A stretch of DNA of 64,000 bases from assembly GCA_963828185.1 (NCBI GenBank), contig CAWHDV010000002.1, positions 372,001 through 436,000 on the forward strand, written 5' to 3'. Positions within the stretch are counted from its first letter, which is position 1. Each line of letters begins with the position of its first letter. Of the stretch, positions 1 through 8,391 are shown piece by piece. Under the pieces are notes generated by a model. It was not told the DNA's origin. It ran no database searches and was given only the letters and a program-made list of their open reading frames with translations. A program made the position numbers and the translations under genes. The stretch is from Rhodoblastus sp963828185 (GTDB taxonomy: Bacteria > Pseudomonadota > Alphaproteobacteria > Rhizobiales > Beijerinckiaceae).

Positions 1-805
1 GCACCATTTTCGGCGTCTTGATTTTTTCACGCGGCTTGGCGAAACCCCGCGCCGCGAGTCGCCGCCAGATCGCGCCGTAAGCGAGGCTCATGATTTTCGG
101 CGCCCGTATTTTTTCACGCGGCTGTGTGGCCATGATCGCGTCCGCCGCCTCGAAATGCGCCTTGGCCTGCGCCATGATCGGCGCGCAGACGGCGTCGAGA
201 TTGGCCAACGCCACGACCTTCTCCGGCGTGGGCTGTTCAATGCCGGCGGCGGAAAAATTTTCGCGCGGCAGGTAGAGGCGGCCGATGCCCGCGTCCTCAT
301 CGATGTCGCGCAAAATATTGGTCAATTGCAGCGCGCGGCCGAGGTGATGCGCCAGGGCGATCCCTTCCTTTTCCGGCAGGCCAAACACCCGCACCGAAAG
401 CCGCCCGACGGCGCTGGCGACGCGGTCGCAATAAAGATCGAGCGTGGCGGCGTCGGGCGCGACAATGTCGCAATCGACATCCATCCGCATGCCGTCGATC
501 ACCGCGAAGAAATCCTCGCGCTTGAGCCCGAAACGCCGCAAGGGCTCGATCAGGCCCGCCGCCAACCCGGCCGAGCCGCCGGCATAGAGCGCATCGATGT
601 CGCGCCGCCAAAGGTCGAGGCCGGCGCGTTTTGTCTCGATGTCGCCGCCCTCGTCGGCGATGTCGTCCACGGCGCGGCAGAAGGAATAGATTTCGAACAT
701 GGCGTCGCGTTTTTCGCGCGGCAGGATCGCCATGGCCCGATAGAACGAGCTTTTGCGCGCGCGCTGGCGGGCTTGCTCGACCGTCTCGACCGGGACCGTC
801 GTCAT
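1..805 (-). CDS. hpnD: HpnD, presqualene diphosphate synthase (partial, C-terminus cut by window edge)
   Basis: Trans-prenyltransferase of the squalene synthase/phytoene synthase fold. In the HpnCDE route HpnD condenses two farnesyl diphosphates to presqualene diphosphate. The first Asp-rich motif is visible as RAVDDIADE near residue 45 and the second as NILRDIDEDA near residue 165, followed by GIGRLYLP, which is typical of the family. About 268 residues are present and no stop is reached; the family is about 280 aa, so only some 10-20 residues are missing. The ATG (805-803) overlaps the hpnC stop in an ATGA, so translation is probably coupled. The next genes, hpnE and the squalene-hopene cyclase hpnF, would be expected beyond position 1, but this is inference. 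Confidence 0.93.
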   Translation of the reverse strand, partial: MTTVPVETVEQARQRARKSSFYRAMAILPREKRDAMFEIYSFCRAVDDIADEGGDIETKRAGLDLWRRDIDALYAGGSAGLAAGLIEPLRRFGLKREDFFAVIDGMRMDVDCDIVAPDAATLDLYCDRVASAVGRLSVRVFGLPEKEGIALAHHLGRALQLTNILRDIDEDAGIGRLYLPRENFSAAGIEQPTPEKVVALANLDAVCAPIMAQAKAHFEAADAIMATQPREKIRAPKIMSLAYGAIWRRLAARGFAKPREKIKTPKMV

Positions 806-1687
806 GCGTTTCTCCGTCGCGAAATCCTGGCGAAACCGCCGCCCGCCGCCGCCGCGACGGCGCCGGCGAGCATCTGCGTCTTGCTCAGCTTGACGCACGC
901 GCTCAGGGGATCGCGGCAAACCAGCAGATCGGCGATTTTTCGCGCGTGATGGAGGATCACGGCGATCTCCAGACCGAGCCGGAAATCGCCGATGTCGCCG
1001 GGCAGGCCCGCGCCTTGCTCGAGCAAGGCGCGGTTCTTCTCCGCGAGGCTTTTCAGGCAGGCGCGCAAGGCCGGCGACGCCTGAGGCGCCGAAAGCTCCG
1101 CGGCATCGGCGCCCGCCGCGGCCAGCGCGTCGCGCGGAATGTAGAACTCGGTCGAGCGCGATAAAATCCTTGCCGCAATCCTGCAGGTGGTTGTTGATCT
1201 GCAAGGCGGCGCAGATGGCGTCGGAGGCCGGCCACAGGTCGCGGCTCTCGCCATGCACGTCGAGCAGGAATCGTCCGACCGGCATGGCCGAAAGCGCGCA
1301 ATAGGCGATCAACTCGTCCCAGCTCTCGTAGCGGTTTTTCTCCACGTCGAGGCGGAAGGCGTCGAGGAGATCGCGCGCATGGCGATTGCTCAGGCCGCGC
1401 TGGCTAAGTTTTTCGCGCAACCTGACGCCTAAGGGTTCGGCGTCGCTCTCGCCCAGAAGGCTCTGGTCCAGCTGGTCGAGCAGCGCGCGTTTGCGCTCCG
1501 GCGGCAAGCTCGCATGGTCGGCGACATCATCGCCGGCGCGGACGAAATCATAGAAGGCGAGAATGACCGGCCGCAGCGGCGCCGCGATGAGGATCGAAGC
1601 GACGGGAAAATTCTCGTCGCCGCCGCCCTTGCCGGAGCGCAGGGATTCCGCCGTGATGGGCTTTTCCTGGGAGATCGCCGCGCTCAT
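802..1687 (-). CDS. hpnC: HpnC, hydroxysqualene synthase (single-base frameshift)
   Basis: Second squalene synthase-like enzyme of the HpnCDE pathway; it converts presqualene diphosphate to hydroxysqualene. The N-terminal part from the ATG at 1687 has FVRAGDDVADH, and further on INNHLQDCGKDF followed by ALDRV. The C-terminal half (YIPRDALAAAG onward) lies in another frame. Removing one T of the TT at 1145-1146 joins them as LDRV-YIPRD, the expected family sequence, giving about 294 aa, the usual length. Both ends use ATGA overlaps, with hpnB upstream and hpnD downstream, so the operon is otherwise intact. I read the shift as probable sequence error; a true inactivating mutation would break hopanoid synthesis and cannot be excluded. 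Confidence 0.85.
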
Positions 1688-2847
1688 GACCGCTCCATCT
1701 GGTGAGCTTGCGCCCGGCCCTTCCACATGCCGCCGCGCCCGCGCGCGTATTGCAAGGCTGAATTGAGCGTATAACCCATATAAAGCGTGGCGATAAGCGG
1801 CAAGGTCAAGGCGCGCGCGGCGGGCAGGCCGTAAAAGCGCTGGATCGGCCAGAAGCTGAGGCTCATCAGCGCGAAGGCGAGCCAGCCGCAATCGCGCGCA
1901 AAGCCGTCGGCGAACAAGGCGAGCAGGACCGGGGCGAGATAGGCGACGGCCATCCCGAGGATCGCGCCGGCGAGCCGCAGCGGCGAATAATGCAGTTGCG
2001 CATACGCCGAGCGGGCGACCATTTTCCGGATGTCGTCAAAACGCGGATAGGGGCGCAGGCTGACGACGCGTTTGGTCAGGCCGAGCCAGATCGGCGACAC
2101 CCGCTTCATGCGCGCGCCCAGCGCGCAATCGTCGATCAGCGCGTCGGCGATGGAGTTGACGCCGCCCGCATCGGCGAGCGCTTCGGCGTTGGCCAGCATG
2201 CAGCCGCCCGCGGCGGCGGCCGTGTCCTTGTCGAGATCGGCCACCCAGCGGAAGGGATAGAGCATCTGGAAGAAATAGACGAAAGCCGGGACGAGCAGCT
2301 TTTCCGCTTCGCTCTCGCAACGCAGCAGCGCCATCAGCGAGACCAGGCCATAGGAGCCCTGCTCCGCCCGGGCGACGAGCTGGCGCAGGCTGTCGGGCGC
2401 ATGGGCGATGTCGGCGTCGGTGAACAGGAAATATTTCGGCTCGAATTTCGTTCCCGCGAATTTGACGCCTTGCGACATGGCCCAGAGCTTTCCGGCCCAG
2501 CCTTGCGGCAGCGCCGCGCCGTCCAGGACCGTCAGCCGATCCGGATGAGCCGAAGACAGCACGCAGGATCGGGCGCAGGATTGGGCCGCCTCCGCCGTGC
2601 CGTCGGCGCTCTGGTCGTCGACGAGCACAATGCGGAAATCGCCGGGGTAATCCTGCGCCAGGAGCGAGCCGATGCTTCTCGCGATCACGTCGGCCTCGTC
2701 GCGCGCCGGGACCACAGCGACCACTTGCGGCCAGTGTTCCGGCGGCGGCGCGGGCAGATCGTCGCGCTCCTGGCAGAGCCAGAACATGCCGCGTGTAAAC
2801 ACCAGCACGAGCCAGATGGCGAGGACGAGAACGGCCAGCGCGCTCAC
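1684..2847 (-). CDS. hpnB: HpnB, hopanoid-associated family 2 glycosyltransferase
   Basis: 387-aa membrane glycosyltransferase with an N-terminal membrane segment (residues about 3-25), a GT-A domain starting VVAVVPARDEADVI with VDDQSADGT and TDADIAHAPDS as the nucleotide-sugar/metal motifs, and several C-terminal membrane helices around residues 290-370. Family members sit in hopanoid operons and are named HpnB; their exact acceptor is not established, though a role in hopanoid head-group decoration is commonly assumed. The start is a GTG (2847-2845) overlapping the hpnA TGA in GTGA; the stop overlaps the hpnC ATG. It is part of a tightly coupled hpnABCD operon. Confidence 0.9.
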   Translation of the reverse strand: MSALAVLVLAIWLVLVFTRGMFWLCQERDDLPAPPPEHWPQVVAVVPARDEADVIARSIGSLLAQDYPGDFRIVLVDDQSADGTAEAAQSCARSCVLSSAHPDRLTVLDGAALPQGWAGKLWAMSQGVKFAGTKFEPKYFLFTDADIAHAPDSLRQLVARAEQGSYGLVSLMALLRCESEAEKLLVPAFVYFFQMLYPFRWVADLDKDTAAAAGGCMLANAEALADAGGVNSIADALIDDCALGARMKRVSPIWLGLTKRVVSLRPYPRFDDIRKMVARSAYAQLHYSPLRLAGAILGMAVAYLAPVLLALFADGFARDCGWLAFALMSLSFWPIQRFYGLPAARALTLPLIATLYMGYTLNSALQYARGRGGMWKGRAQAHQMERS

Positions 2848-3887
2848 CTGACCATGCCCTGCTGCCGGAACCAGGCGACGGCGTCGACGAGCGCCTCGCG
2901 GTAAGGCCGCGCCGAATAGCCTAATTCCCGCTCGGCCTTGGCCGAGGAAAAATACATGCGGTATTTCGCCATGCGCAGGCCGTCCACAGTGGCGAAAGGC
3001 TCCTTTTTGGTGATCTGCGCGATGGCTTCCGCCGCATAGGCGAAGGGAAAAAGCGGCGCCCGCGGAATTTGCAGGCGCGGCGGCTTGCGGCCGACGATCC
3101 CCGCCAGTTCCGACAGGATCACGCCGAGCGGCGCGTCCTGGCCGCCGAGGATATAGCGCTCGCCGACGCGCCCCTTGTCCATCGCCGCGAGATGGCCCGC
3201 GGCGACATCCTCGACGTGGACGAGATTGAGGCCGGTATCGACATAGCCCGGCATCCGGCCATTGGCCGCCTCGACGATCAGCCGCCCGGTCGGCGTCGGT
3301 TTTATGTCGCGCGGCCCGATTGGGGTCGAAGGATTGACGATCACCGCCGGCAGGCCCTGCTCGGCCACCATCTTCTCGACCAGCCGCTCGGCGATGGTCT
3401 TGCTTTTCTTGTAGGCGCCGATCGCCTGCTCTGGCGTGGCGGGCGACGCCTCATCCACCGGCCGCCCCTCGACATTGAGCTTCAGCGTCGCGACAGAGGA
3501 CGTGTAGACGATGCGGCTCACCCCGGCCCGCAGCGCCGCCGTCATGATGTTGTCGACGCCCGAGCGGTTGGCCTCGATGATCTCGCCCGGATCGGGCGCC
3601 CAGAAGCGATAGTCGGCGGCGACGTGATAAAGCCTTTCGACGCCGCGCATTGCGGGGACGAGCGACGCGGCGTCGCGCAGGTCGCCGATGACGACTTCCG
3701 CGTCGAGGCCTTCGATATTGCCGCGCGGCGAGTTTTGTCGCGCCAGCAGAACGACTTTGGCGCCGCGCGCGATGAGCGCGCGCGCGACCGCGGCGCCGAC
3801 AAAGCCGGTCGCCCCGGTGACGAGGGTTTTTCCTGCGCTGTCCAAACTCTTTCCTGCGCTATCCAAACTTTTTCCTGCGCTATCCAT
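2844..3887 (-). CDS. hpnA: HpnA, hopanoid-associated sugar epimerase/reductase
   Basis: Extended short-chain dehydrogenase with the NAD-binding motif GATGFVGAA immediately after the N-terminus and an altered active-site region YKKSKTIAE. In this family the protein is the first gene of hopanoid operons; its substrate is unproven. I place the start at 3887 because AAGGG lies about 6 nt upstream. The first 22 residues are odd: the unit DSAGKSL occurs three times in tandem before LVTGATG, from a 21-bp DNA repeat (3822-3884), so the Rossmann fold is preceded by a small repetitive extension. The stop overlaps hpnB's GTG. Confidence 0.9.
   Translation of the reverse strand: MDSAGKSLDSAGKSLDSAGKTLVTGATGFVGAAVARALIARGAKVVLLARQNSPRGNIEGLDAEVVIGDLRDAASLVPAMRGVERLYHVAADYRFWAPDPGEIIEANRSGVDNIMTAALRAGVSRIVYTSSVATLKLNVEGRPVDEASPATPEQAIGAYKKSKTIAERLVEKMVAEQGLPAVIVNPSTPIGPRDIKPTPTGRLIVEAANGRMPGYVDTGLNLVHVEDVAAGHLAAMDKGRVGERYILGGQDAPLGVILSELAGIVGRKPPRLQIPRAPLFPFAYAAEAIAQITKKEPFATVDGLRMAKYRMYFSSAKAERELGYSARPYREALVDAVAWFRQQGMVR
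3822..3884 (-). repeat. 21-bp tandem repeat (3 copies) at the hpnA N-terminus
   Basis: Three in-frame 21-bp units encode DSAGKSL, DSAGKSL, DSAGKTL directly after the hpnA ATG. Units differ by one or two bases. Because the unit length is a multiple of three, copy-number change would only lengthen or shorten the N-terminus. Confidence 0.9.
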
Positions 3888-4214
3888 GTGAACCCTTGGC
3901 CTGAGCCCTAACTTCGGTTGCCCCTGTCCGGTTTCTCCTAGCATGGCCGGGCCCTGGCCAGAACGGCGAAATGCGCGGCGGGGCCGCAGCCATCCAGAAA
4001 TATGATAAAAAAAGCATAACTTTCTCTTTTACGGCGTCATGCGTCCGGTCAAGCGACGTTTTTCATCTATTTTTGCCGCACACAAGGCAATAACATTCTC
4101 TTTTTGCGCATTGTAACGTGAGCCAGTCCGTTTTATTCTGACAGGGCTGGGGAAAGCCATAGCGTTTTCGCCAGAGCCGCCCGAAACAGGGCGGAAACAA
4201 TGAGGATTTTAGCC
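3888..4214. promoter_or_regulatory. Divergent intergenic region between hpnA and the sulfate assimilation operon
   Basis: This 327-bp gap is AT-richer than the flanks and must hold promoters for both the hpn operon (leftward) and the cys operon (rightward). It contains two near-identical copies of ATAACWTTCTCTTTT at 4016-4030 and 4090-4104 (14 of 15 identical, spaced 74 bp, same orientation toward the cys genes). Paired direct elements of this kind upstream of cys genes fit binding by a LysR-type regulator such as CysB, but no regulator is encoded nearby, so that assignment is inference. Confidence 0.5.
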
Positions 4215-4538
4215 ATGGCCGCCGTCAAGCGACCGCCCCTGCCCGTCATTCTCGTCGCCAACGACCTGCTCGATGGCGATGTCGTCTTTGCGTCCGCCGA
4301 AGCGTGGACGCGCGATCCGCGCGAGGCGCTGGTCGCGCGCGACGAAGCCGAGGCGCAGGCGCTGGAGCGTTTCGGCGCCAGCGAATTTTTACGCGCGAAA
4401 ATCGTCGACCCCTATCTGGTCGATGTCGAACTCAACGCGGAGGGCGCGCCGGTTCCGCGCCATTACCGCGAAATCTTGCGCACGCTGGGGCCGAGCAACC
4501 GACGCGACCTCGGCAAGCAGGCGGATTTCCAAATTTGA
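4215..4538 (+). CDS. DUF2849 family protein, sulfite reductase-associated
   Basis: 107-aa protein beginning MAAVKRPPLPVILVANDLLDGDVVF, the characteristic DUF2849 start. Members are found almost always directly upstream of cysI in alphaproteobacteria; the biochemical role is unknown, and an accessory role in siroheme sulfite reduction is inference from linkage. I chose the ATG at 4215, preceded by GAGGA at 9 nt, rather than the in-frame ATG at 4200. It is the first gene of the cys operon, 31 bp before cysI. No cysG (siroheme synthase), often the first gene of this operon, is present here. Confidence 0.85.
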   Translation: MAAVKRPPLPVILVANDLLDGDVVFASAEAWTRDPREALVARDEAEAQALERFGASEFLRAKIVDPYLVDVELNAEGAPVPRHYREILRTLGPSNRRDLGKQADFQI

Positions 4539-4569
4539 ATAAGGCGTCAGGCCGGCGCGGAGAAAACCC

Positions 4570-6240
4570 ATGTACACTTATGACGAATTCGACGAGCGCC
4601 TGGTGCGCGAAAGGGTGGCGCAATTCGCCAGCCAGATCGAACGCCGCGTCGCGGGCTCGCTGAGCGAGGACGAGTTCCGGCCGTTGCGCCTGAAAAACGG
4701 CCTGTACCTGCAATTACACGGCTACATGCTGCGCATCGCCATTCCCTATGGCGCGCTCAACGCCAAGCAATTGCGCCAGCTCGCTCATATCGCCGACGTT
4801 TTCGACCACGGCTACGGTCATTTCACCACGCGGCAGAACCTGCAGTTCAACTGGCCGAAATTGCGCGACGTGCCGGCCATCCTGAGCCTGCTCGCCGATG
4901 TCGAAATGCATTGCATCCAGACCTCGGGAAATTGCGTCCGCAATGTCACCGCCGATCATTTCGCCGGCGTCGCCTTCGATGAGGTCGAAGACCCGCGCCC
5001 TGTCGCCGAATGGATCAGGCAATGGTCGAGCCTGCATCCGGAATTCGACTGGCTCGGCAGGAAGTTCAAGATCGCCGTTTCCGGCTCAGCGCACGACCGC
5101 GCCGTGCTCAAGGCGCATGACGTCGGCGTGCGAATCTTGCGCCATGCGGAAACGCAGGAAATCGGCTTCGAGCTTCTCGTCGGCGGCGGCCTCGGCCGCA
5201 CGCCGATGGAAGGCAAAATCCTGCGTGAGTTTCTGCCGCGCGAAAAACTGCTCGCCTATCTCGAGGCGGTGCTGCGCGTTTACAACCTCGAAGGCCGCCG
5301 CGACAACAAATACAAGGCGCGCATAAAAATCCTGGCGCATGAAATCGGCATCGACGCCCTGCGCGAAAAAGTCGAGGCGGAATTCGCGCGCATCGACGCG
5401 GCGAACCTTGATGGCGACTTCGGCGAGTTCTCGCGCATCGCCGCCCATTTCGCGCCGCCGGCTTACGAAAACCTCGCCGACGTCTCGCGCAAGCTGGAAA
5501 CGGCGCAGACGCGCGACCCGGAGCTGGCGCGTTTCGTCGAACACAATCTCTATCGCCACAAGCGCCGGGGCTATGCGGCGCTGACCATTTCACTGAAGGC
5601 GACGCATGCCGCGCCAGGCGACGCGAGCTCTGCTCAATTGCGAGTGATCGCCGACCTCGCTGAAAAATACTCCTTCGACGAGGCGCGCGTCAGCCATATG
5701 CAAAATATCGTCCTGCCGCATGTGCGTCTCGACGACGTTCCGGAAATCTTCGCGGCCTTGCGTGAAATGGAACTCGCGACCGCCAATGTCGGCCTGATCA
5801 CCGACATCGTCTGCTGCCCAGGCCTCGATTATTGCGCGCTCGCCACCGCCCGCTCGATCCCGCTGGCGCAGACGCTTTCAAGCCATTTCGCCGATCCCGC
5901 GAGGCAGAAGGACATCGGCGACGTCAGCATCAAGATGTCGGGCTGCATCAACGCCTGCGGCCACCATCATGTCGGCAACATCGGCATCCTCGGGCTGGAG
6001 AAGAAGGGCGCGGAATCCTACCAGATTACCATCGGCGGCGACGCCAGCGAGAATTTCGCGCTGGGCGAGTTGCTCGGCCCCGGCCTGCCGGAAAAACTCG
6101 TGCCGGAGGCGATCGACAAGGTGCTCGGCGTCTATCTGGCGCAGCGCCAGCAGGGCGAAACATTCATCGAAGCCTATCGCCGGCTCGGCCTCGCGCCGTT
6201 CAAGGCCGCATTTCTGGAGGTGCAAGATGTTGCTGCTTGA
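4570..6240 (+). CDS. cysI: CysI, sulfite reductase hemoprotein (nitrite/sulfite reductase family)
   Basis: 556-aa siroheme/[4Fe-4S] reductase that reduces sulfite to sulfide with six electrons in the cytoplasm. The cluster ligands are all visible: C416-x5-C422 in CCPGLDYC and C459-x3-C463 in SGCINACGHHH. TTRQNLQFNW and related siroheme-contact segments are in the N-terminal half. SD GGAG lies upstream of the ATG. The 3' end overlaps the DUF934 gene by 14 bp. Nitrite reduction is possible on sequence alone, but the flanking cysH, cysD and cysN argue for sulfite. No CysJ flavoprotein is present, so the electron donor is probably ferredoxin or another protein encoded elsewhere. Confidence 0.93.
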   Translation: MYTYDEFDERLVRERVAQFASQIERRVAGSLSEDEFRPLRLKNGLYLQLHGYMLRIAIPYGALNAKQLRQLAHIADVFDHGYGHFTTRQNLQFNWPKLRDVPAILSLLADVEMHCIQTSGNCVRNVTADHFAGVAFDEVEDPRPVAEWIRQWSSLHPEFDWLGRKFKIAVSGSAHDRAVLKAHDVGVRILRHAETQEIGFELLVGGGLGRTPMEGKILREFLPREKLLAYLEAVLRVYNLEGRRDNKYKARIKILAHEIGIDALREKVEAEFARIDAANLDGDFGEFSRIAAHFAPPAYENLADVSRKLETAQTRDPELARFVEHNLYRHKRRGYAALTISLKATHAAPGDASSAQLRVIADLAEKYSFDEARVSHMQNIVLPHVRLDDVPEIFAALREMELATANVGLITDIVCCPGLDYCALATARSIPLAQTLSSHFADPARQKDIGDVSIKMSGCINACGHHHVGNIGILGLEKKGAESYQITIGGDASENFALGELLGPGLPEKLVPEAIDKVLGVYLAQRQQGETFIEAYRRLGLAPFKAAFLEVQDVAA

Positions 6241-6733
6241 TCGTCACGGCGAAAAAACCGACATCTGGAACCGGATCGAGACCGCCTGCGAGTCTGCCGG
6301 CGACCACGTGTTGGCGTTGATGAGCGAACTCGACGCGCTGCTGGCGCAAAACGAGCCGGAGCGCCGCATCGGCGTGTTCATTCCCAACACGCAAGGCGTC
6401 GAGCAGCTTCAGCCCTATTTCGAAAATCTCGACCTGATCGCCATCCATTTTCCGGCCGCGACCGACGGACGCGGCTTTTCGCTGGCGCGACAGCTTCGCC
6501 AGCTCGGCTTTGCCGGCGTGTTGCGCGCTTCCGGTCCGCTGATCGCCGACCAGTTTCCGCAGGCGCTCGCCTGCGGTTTCGATGAGGTGGAAATTCCCCC
6601 GGCCACCGCGTCCCGCCAGCCGGTCGAGCAATGGCTCGCCGCGCTCGGGCGCATCAGCCACGTCTATCAACGCGATTACGCGGTAGGCGAGAAAATCGCC
6701 GAGCGCCGCCGCGCGATCGCCGCGGGAGCCTGA
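6227..6733 (+). CDS. DUF934 family protein, sulfite reductase-associated
   Basis: 168-aa protein of the DUF934 family, which accompanies CysI across proteobacteria. Visible are RRIGVFIPNTQGVEQL and a middle segment RGFSLARQLRQLGFAG matching the family's GRGYSxARLLR region, then RDYAVGEKIAERR near the C-terminus. Function is not established; conserved linkage suggests assistance to sulfite reductase. The ATG at 6227 lies inside cysI (14-bp overlap), implying coupled translation, and cysH starts 3 bp after its stop. Confidence 0.85.
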   Translation: MLLLDRHGEKTDIWNRIETACESAGDHVLALMSELDALLAQNEPERRIGVFIPNTQGVEQLQPYFENLDLIAIHFPAATDGRGFSLARQLRQLGFAGVLRASGPLIADQFPQALACGFDEVEIPPATASRQPVEQWLAALGRISHVYQRDYAVGEKIAERRRAIAAGA

Positions 6734-6736
6734 TCC

Positions 6737-7492
6737 ATGTCGAACATCCTGCGCGCCAAGGCCGAGCAGTTGAACGAGGGCTTCGCCTCGGCCGATCTGG
6801 CGAAGCGCCTGCGCCTGCTGCGCGCCGCGACCGAGGGGCGCATCGTCTTCACCACCAGTTTCGGCGTCGAGGACCAGGCGCTCACCCAGGCGATCAGCGC
6901 GGAAGAGCTGGACATCGAATTCGCCACCCTCGACACCGGCCGGCTGTTTCCTGAAACCTACGATGTCTGGGCGCGCACGGAGGAGAAATACGGGCTCCGA
7001 GTCAAGGCTTTCCATCCTCGCGCGGAAACGTTGGCGGCATTGGTCGCGCATCAGGGAATCAACGGTTTCTATAATTCGCTCGAAGCGCGCAAAAACTGCT
7101 GCGCGGCGCGAAAGGTCGAGCCGTTGGCGCGCGCGCTTGAAGGCGCCGAGATCTGGATCGCCGGCCTGCGCGGCGACCAGTCGGCGCATCGCTCAAACGC
7201 CCGCTTCGTTGAATTCGACGAGGCGCGCGGTCTCATCAAAGCCAGCCCGCTGCTCGATTTCTCGCGCGAAAAGGTCGCCGATTATTGCGCGCAAAACAAC
7301 GTGCCGACCAATGTCCTGCACGAGCGCGGCTTTGTCTCGATCGGCTGCGCGCCCTGCACGCGCGCCATTGGTCCTGGCGAGCCGGAGCGCGCCGGACGCT
7401 GGTGGTGGGAAGACGAAGCCAAGAAGGAATGCGGCCTGCATGTCGGCGCCGACGGCCGGCTCGTGCGCGCGAAGGAAATGGCGGCATCATGA
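6737..7492 (+). CDS. cysH: CysH, assimilatory adenylyl-sulfate (APS) reductase, [4Fe-4S] type
   Basis: 251-aa reductase of the PAPS/APS reductase family; it reduces activated sulfate to sulfite with thioredoxin. TTSFGVEDQ is the P-loop-like nucleotide segment. Cys121-Cys122 and Cys204-x2-Cys207 are the four cluster ligands found in APS-type enzymes but absent from E. coli-type PAPS reductase, and ECGLH (Cys232) is the catalytic cysteine. With no APS kinase in the operon, direct APS reduction is the coherent reading. The stop overlaps the cysD start in ATGA. Confidence 0.92.
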   Translation: MSNILRAKAEQLNEGFASADLAKRLRLLRAATEGRIVFTTSFGVEDQALTQAISAEELDIEFATLDTGRLFPETYDVWARTEEKYGLRVKAFHPRAETLAALVAHQGINGFYNSLEARKNCCAARKVEPLARALEGAEIWIAGLRGDQSAHRSNARFVEFDEARGLIKASPLLDFSREKVADYCAQNNVPTNVLHERGFVSIGCAPCTRAIGPGEPERAGRWWWEDEAKKECGLHVGADGRLVRAKEMAAS

Positions 7493-8391
7493 TCCAGCTC
7501 ACCCATCTGCAAAAACTCGAAGCCGAGAGCATCCACATCTTCCGCGAGGTCGCGGCGGAATGCGAGAATCCGGTCCTGCTCTATTCGATCGGCAAGGATT
7601 CGGCGGTCCTGCTGCATCTCGCCTTGAAGGCCTTCTATCCGTCGAAACCGCCCTTCCCGCTGCTGCATGTCGACACCACCTGGAAGTTTCGCGAGATGAT
7701 CGAATTCCGCGATCGCCGCGTGAAGGAGCTCGGGCTGGAACTGATCGTCCATATCAATCAGGACGGCGTGGCGGCCGGCGTCAACCCGTTCGATTCCGGC
7801 TCGCGCGTGCATACCGACGTGATGAAGACACAGGGGCTGAAACAGGCGCTCGACAAATTCGGTTTCGACGCGGCCTTCGGTGGCGCGCGGCGCGACGAGG
7901 AAAAATCGCGCGCCAAGGAACGCGTGTTTTCGCTGCGCTCGGCCGAGCATCGCTGGGACCCCAAGAACCAGCGGCCCGAACCCTGGCGCCTCTACAACAC
8001 GCGCAAGAAAAAGGGCGAGAGCTTTCGCGTATTCCCGCTCTCCAATTGGACCGAAGCCGACGTGTGGGACTATATCGCGAAAGAGAACATTCCGGTCGTC
8101 CCGCTCTATTTCGCGAAGCCCCGCCCCGTCGTGCGGCGCGACGGCGCGCTGATCATGCGCGACGACGAGCGGATGCAATTGCGTCCCGGCGAGAGCGTCG
8201 AAAACCTGAGCGTGCGCTTCCGCACGCTCGGCTGCTATCCGCTCACCGGCGCCGTCGAAAGCACGGCCTCGACGCTGCCTGAAATCATCGCGGAAATGCG
8301 CGATTCGAAAACGTCCGAACGCGAAGGCCGCATCATCGACCACGACGGCTCCGGCTCGATGGAGCAGAAAAAGCAGGAAGGCTATTTCTGA
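7489..8391 (+). CDS. cysD: CysD, sulfate adenylyltransferase small subunit
   Basis: 300-aa ATP sulfurylase catalytic subunit making APS from ATP and sulfate together with CysN. The PP-loop motif SIGKDSAVLLHLALKAF is intact near residue 35, and GGARRDEEKSRAKER and the basic C-terminal region follow the family. The length is normal. The ATG overlaps the cysH stop (ATGA) and its TGA shares one base with the cysN ATG (TGATG), so the three genes are translationally coupled. Confidence 0.95.
   Translation: MIQLTHLQKLEAESIHIFREVAAECENPVLLYSIGKDSAVLLHLALKAFYPSKPPFPLLHVDTTWKFREMIEFRDRRVKELGLELIVHINQDGVAAGVNPFDSGSRVHTDVMKTQGLKQALDKFGFDAAFGGARRDEEKSRAKERVFSLRSAEHRWDPKNQRPEPWRLYNTRKKKGESFRVFPLSNWTEADVWDYIAKENIPVVPLYFAKPRPVVRRDGALIMRDDERMQLRPGESVENLSVRFRTLGCYPLTGAVESTASTLPEIIAEMRDSKTSEREGRIIDHDGSGSMEQKKQEGYF

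Noticed and set aside
1..130. Apparent repeat of PREKI in the HpnD C-terminus and at the left edge
   Set aside because: Orthologs also carry two similar basic segments in this position, so it is a family feature, not a duplication.
802..1687. Programmed frameshift as explanation for hpnC
   Set aside because: No slippery heptamer or stimulatory structure is evident at 1140-1150, and orthologs are single-frame; sequence error is simpler.
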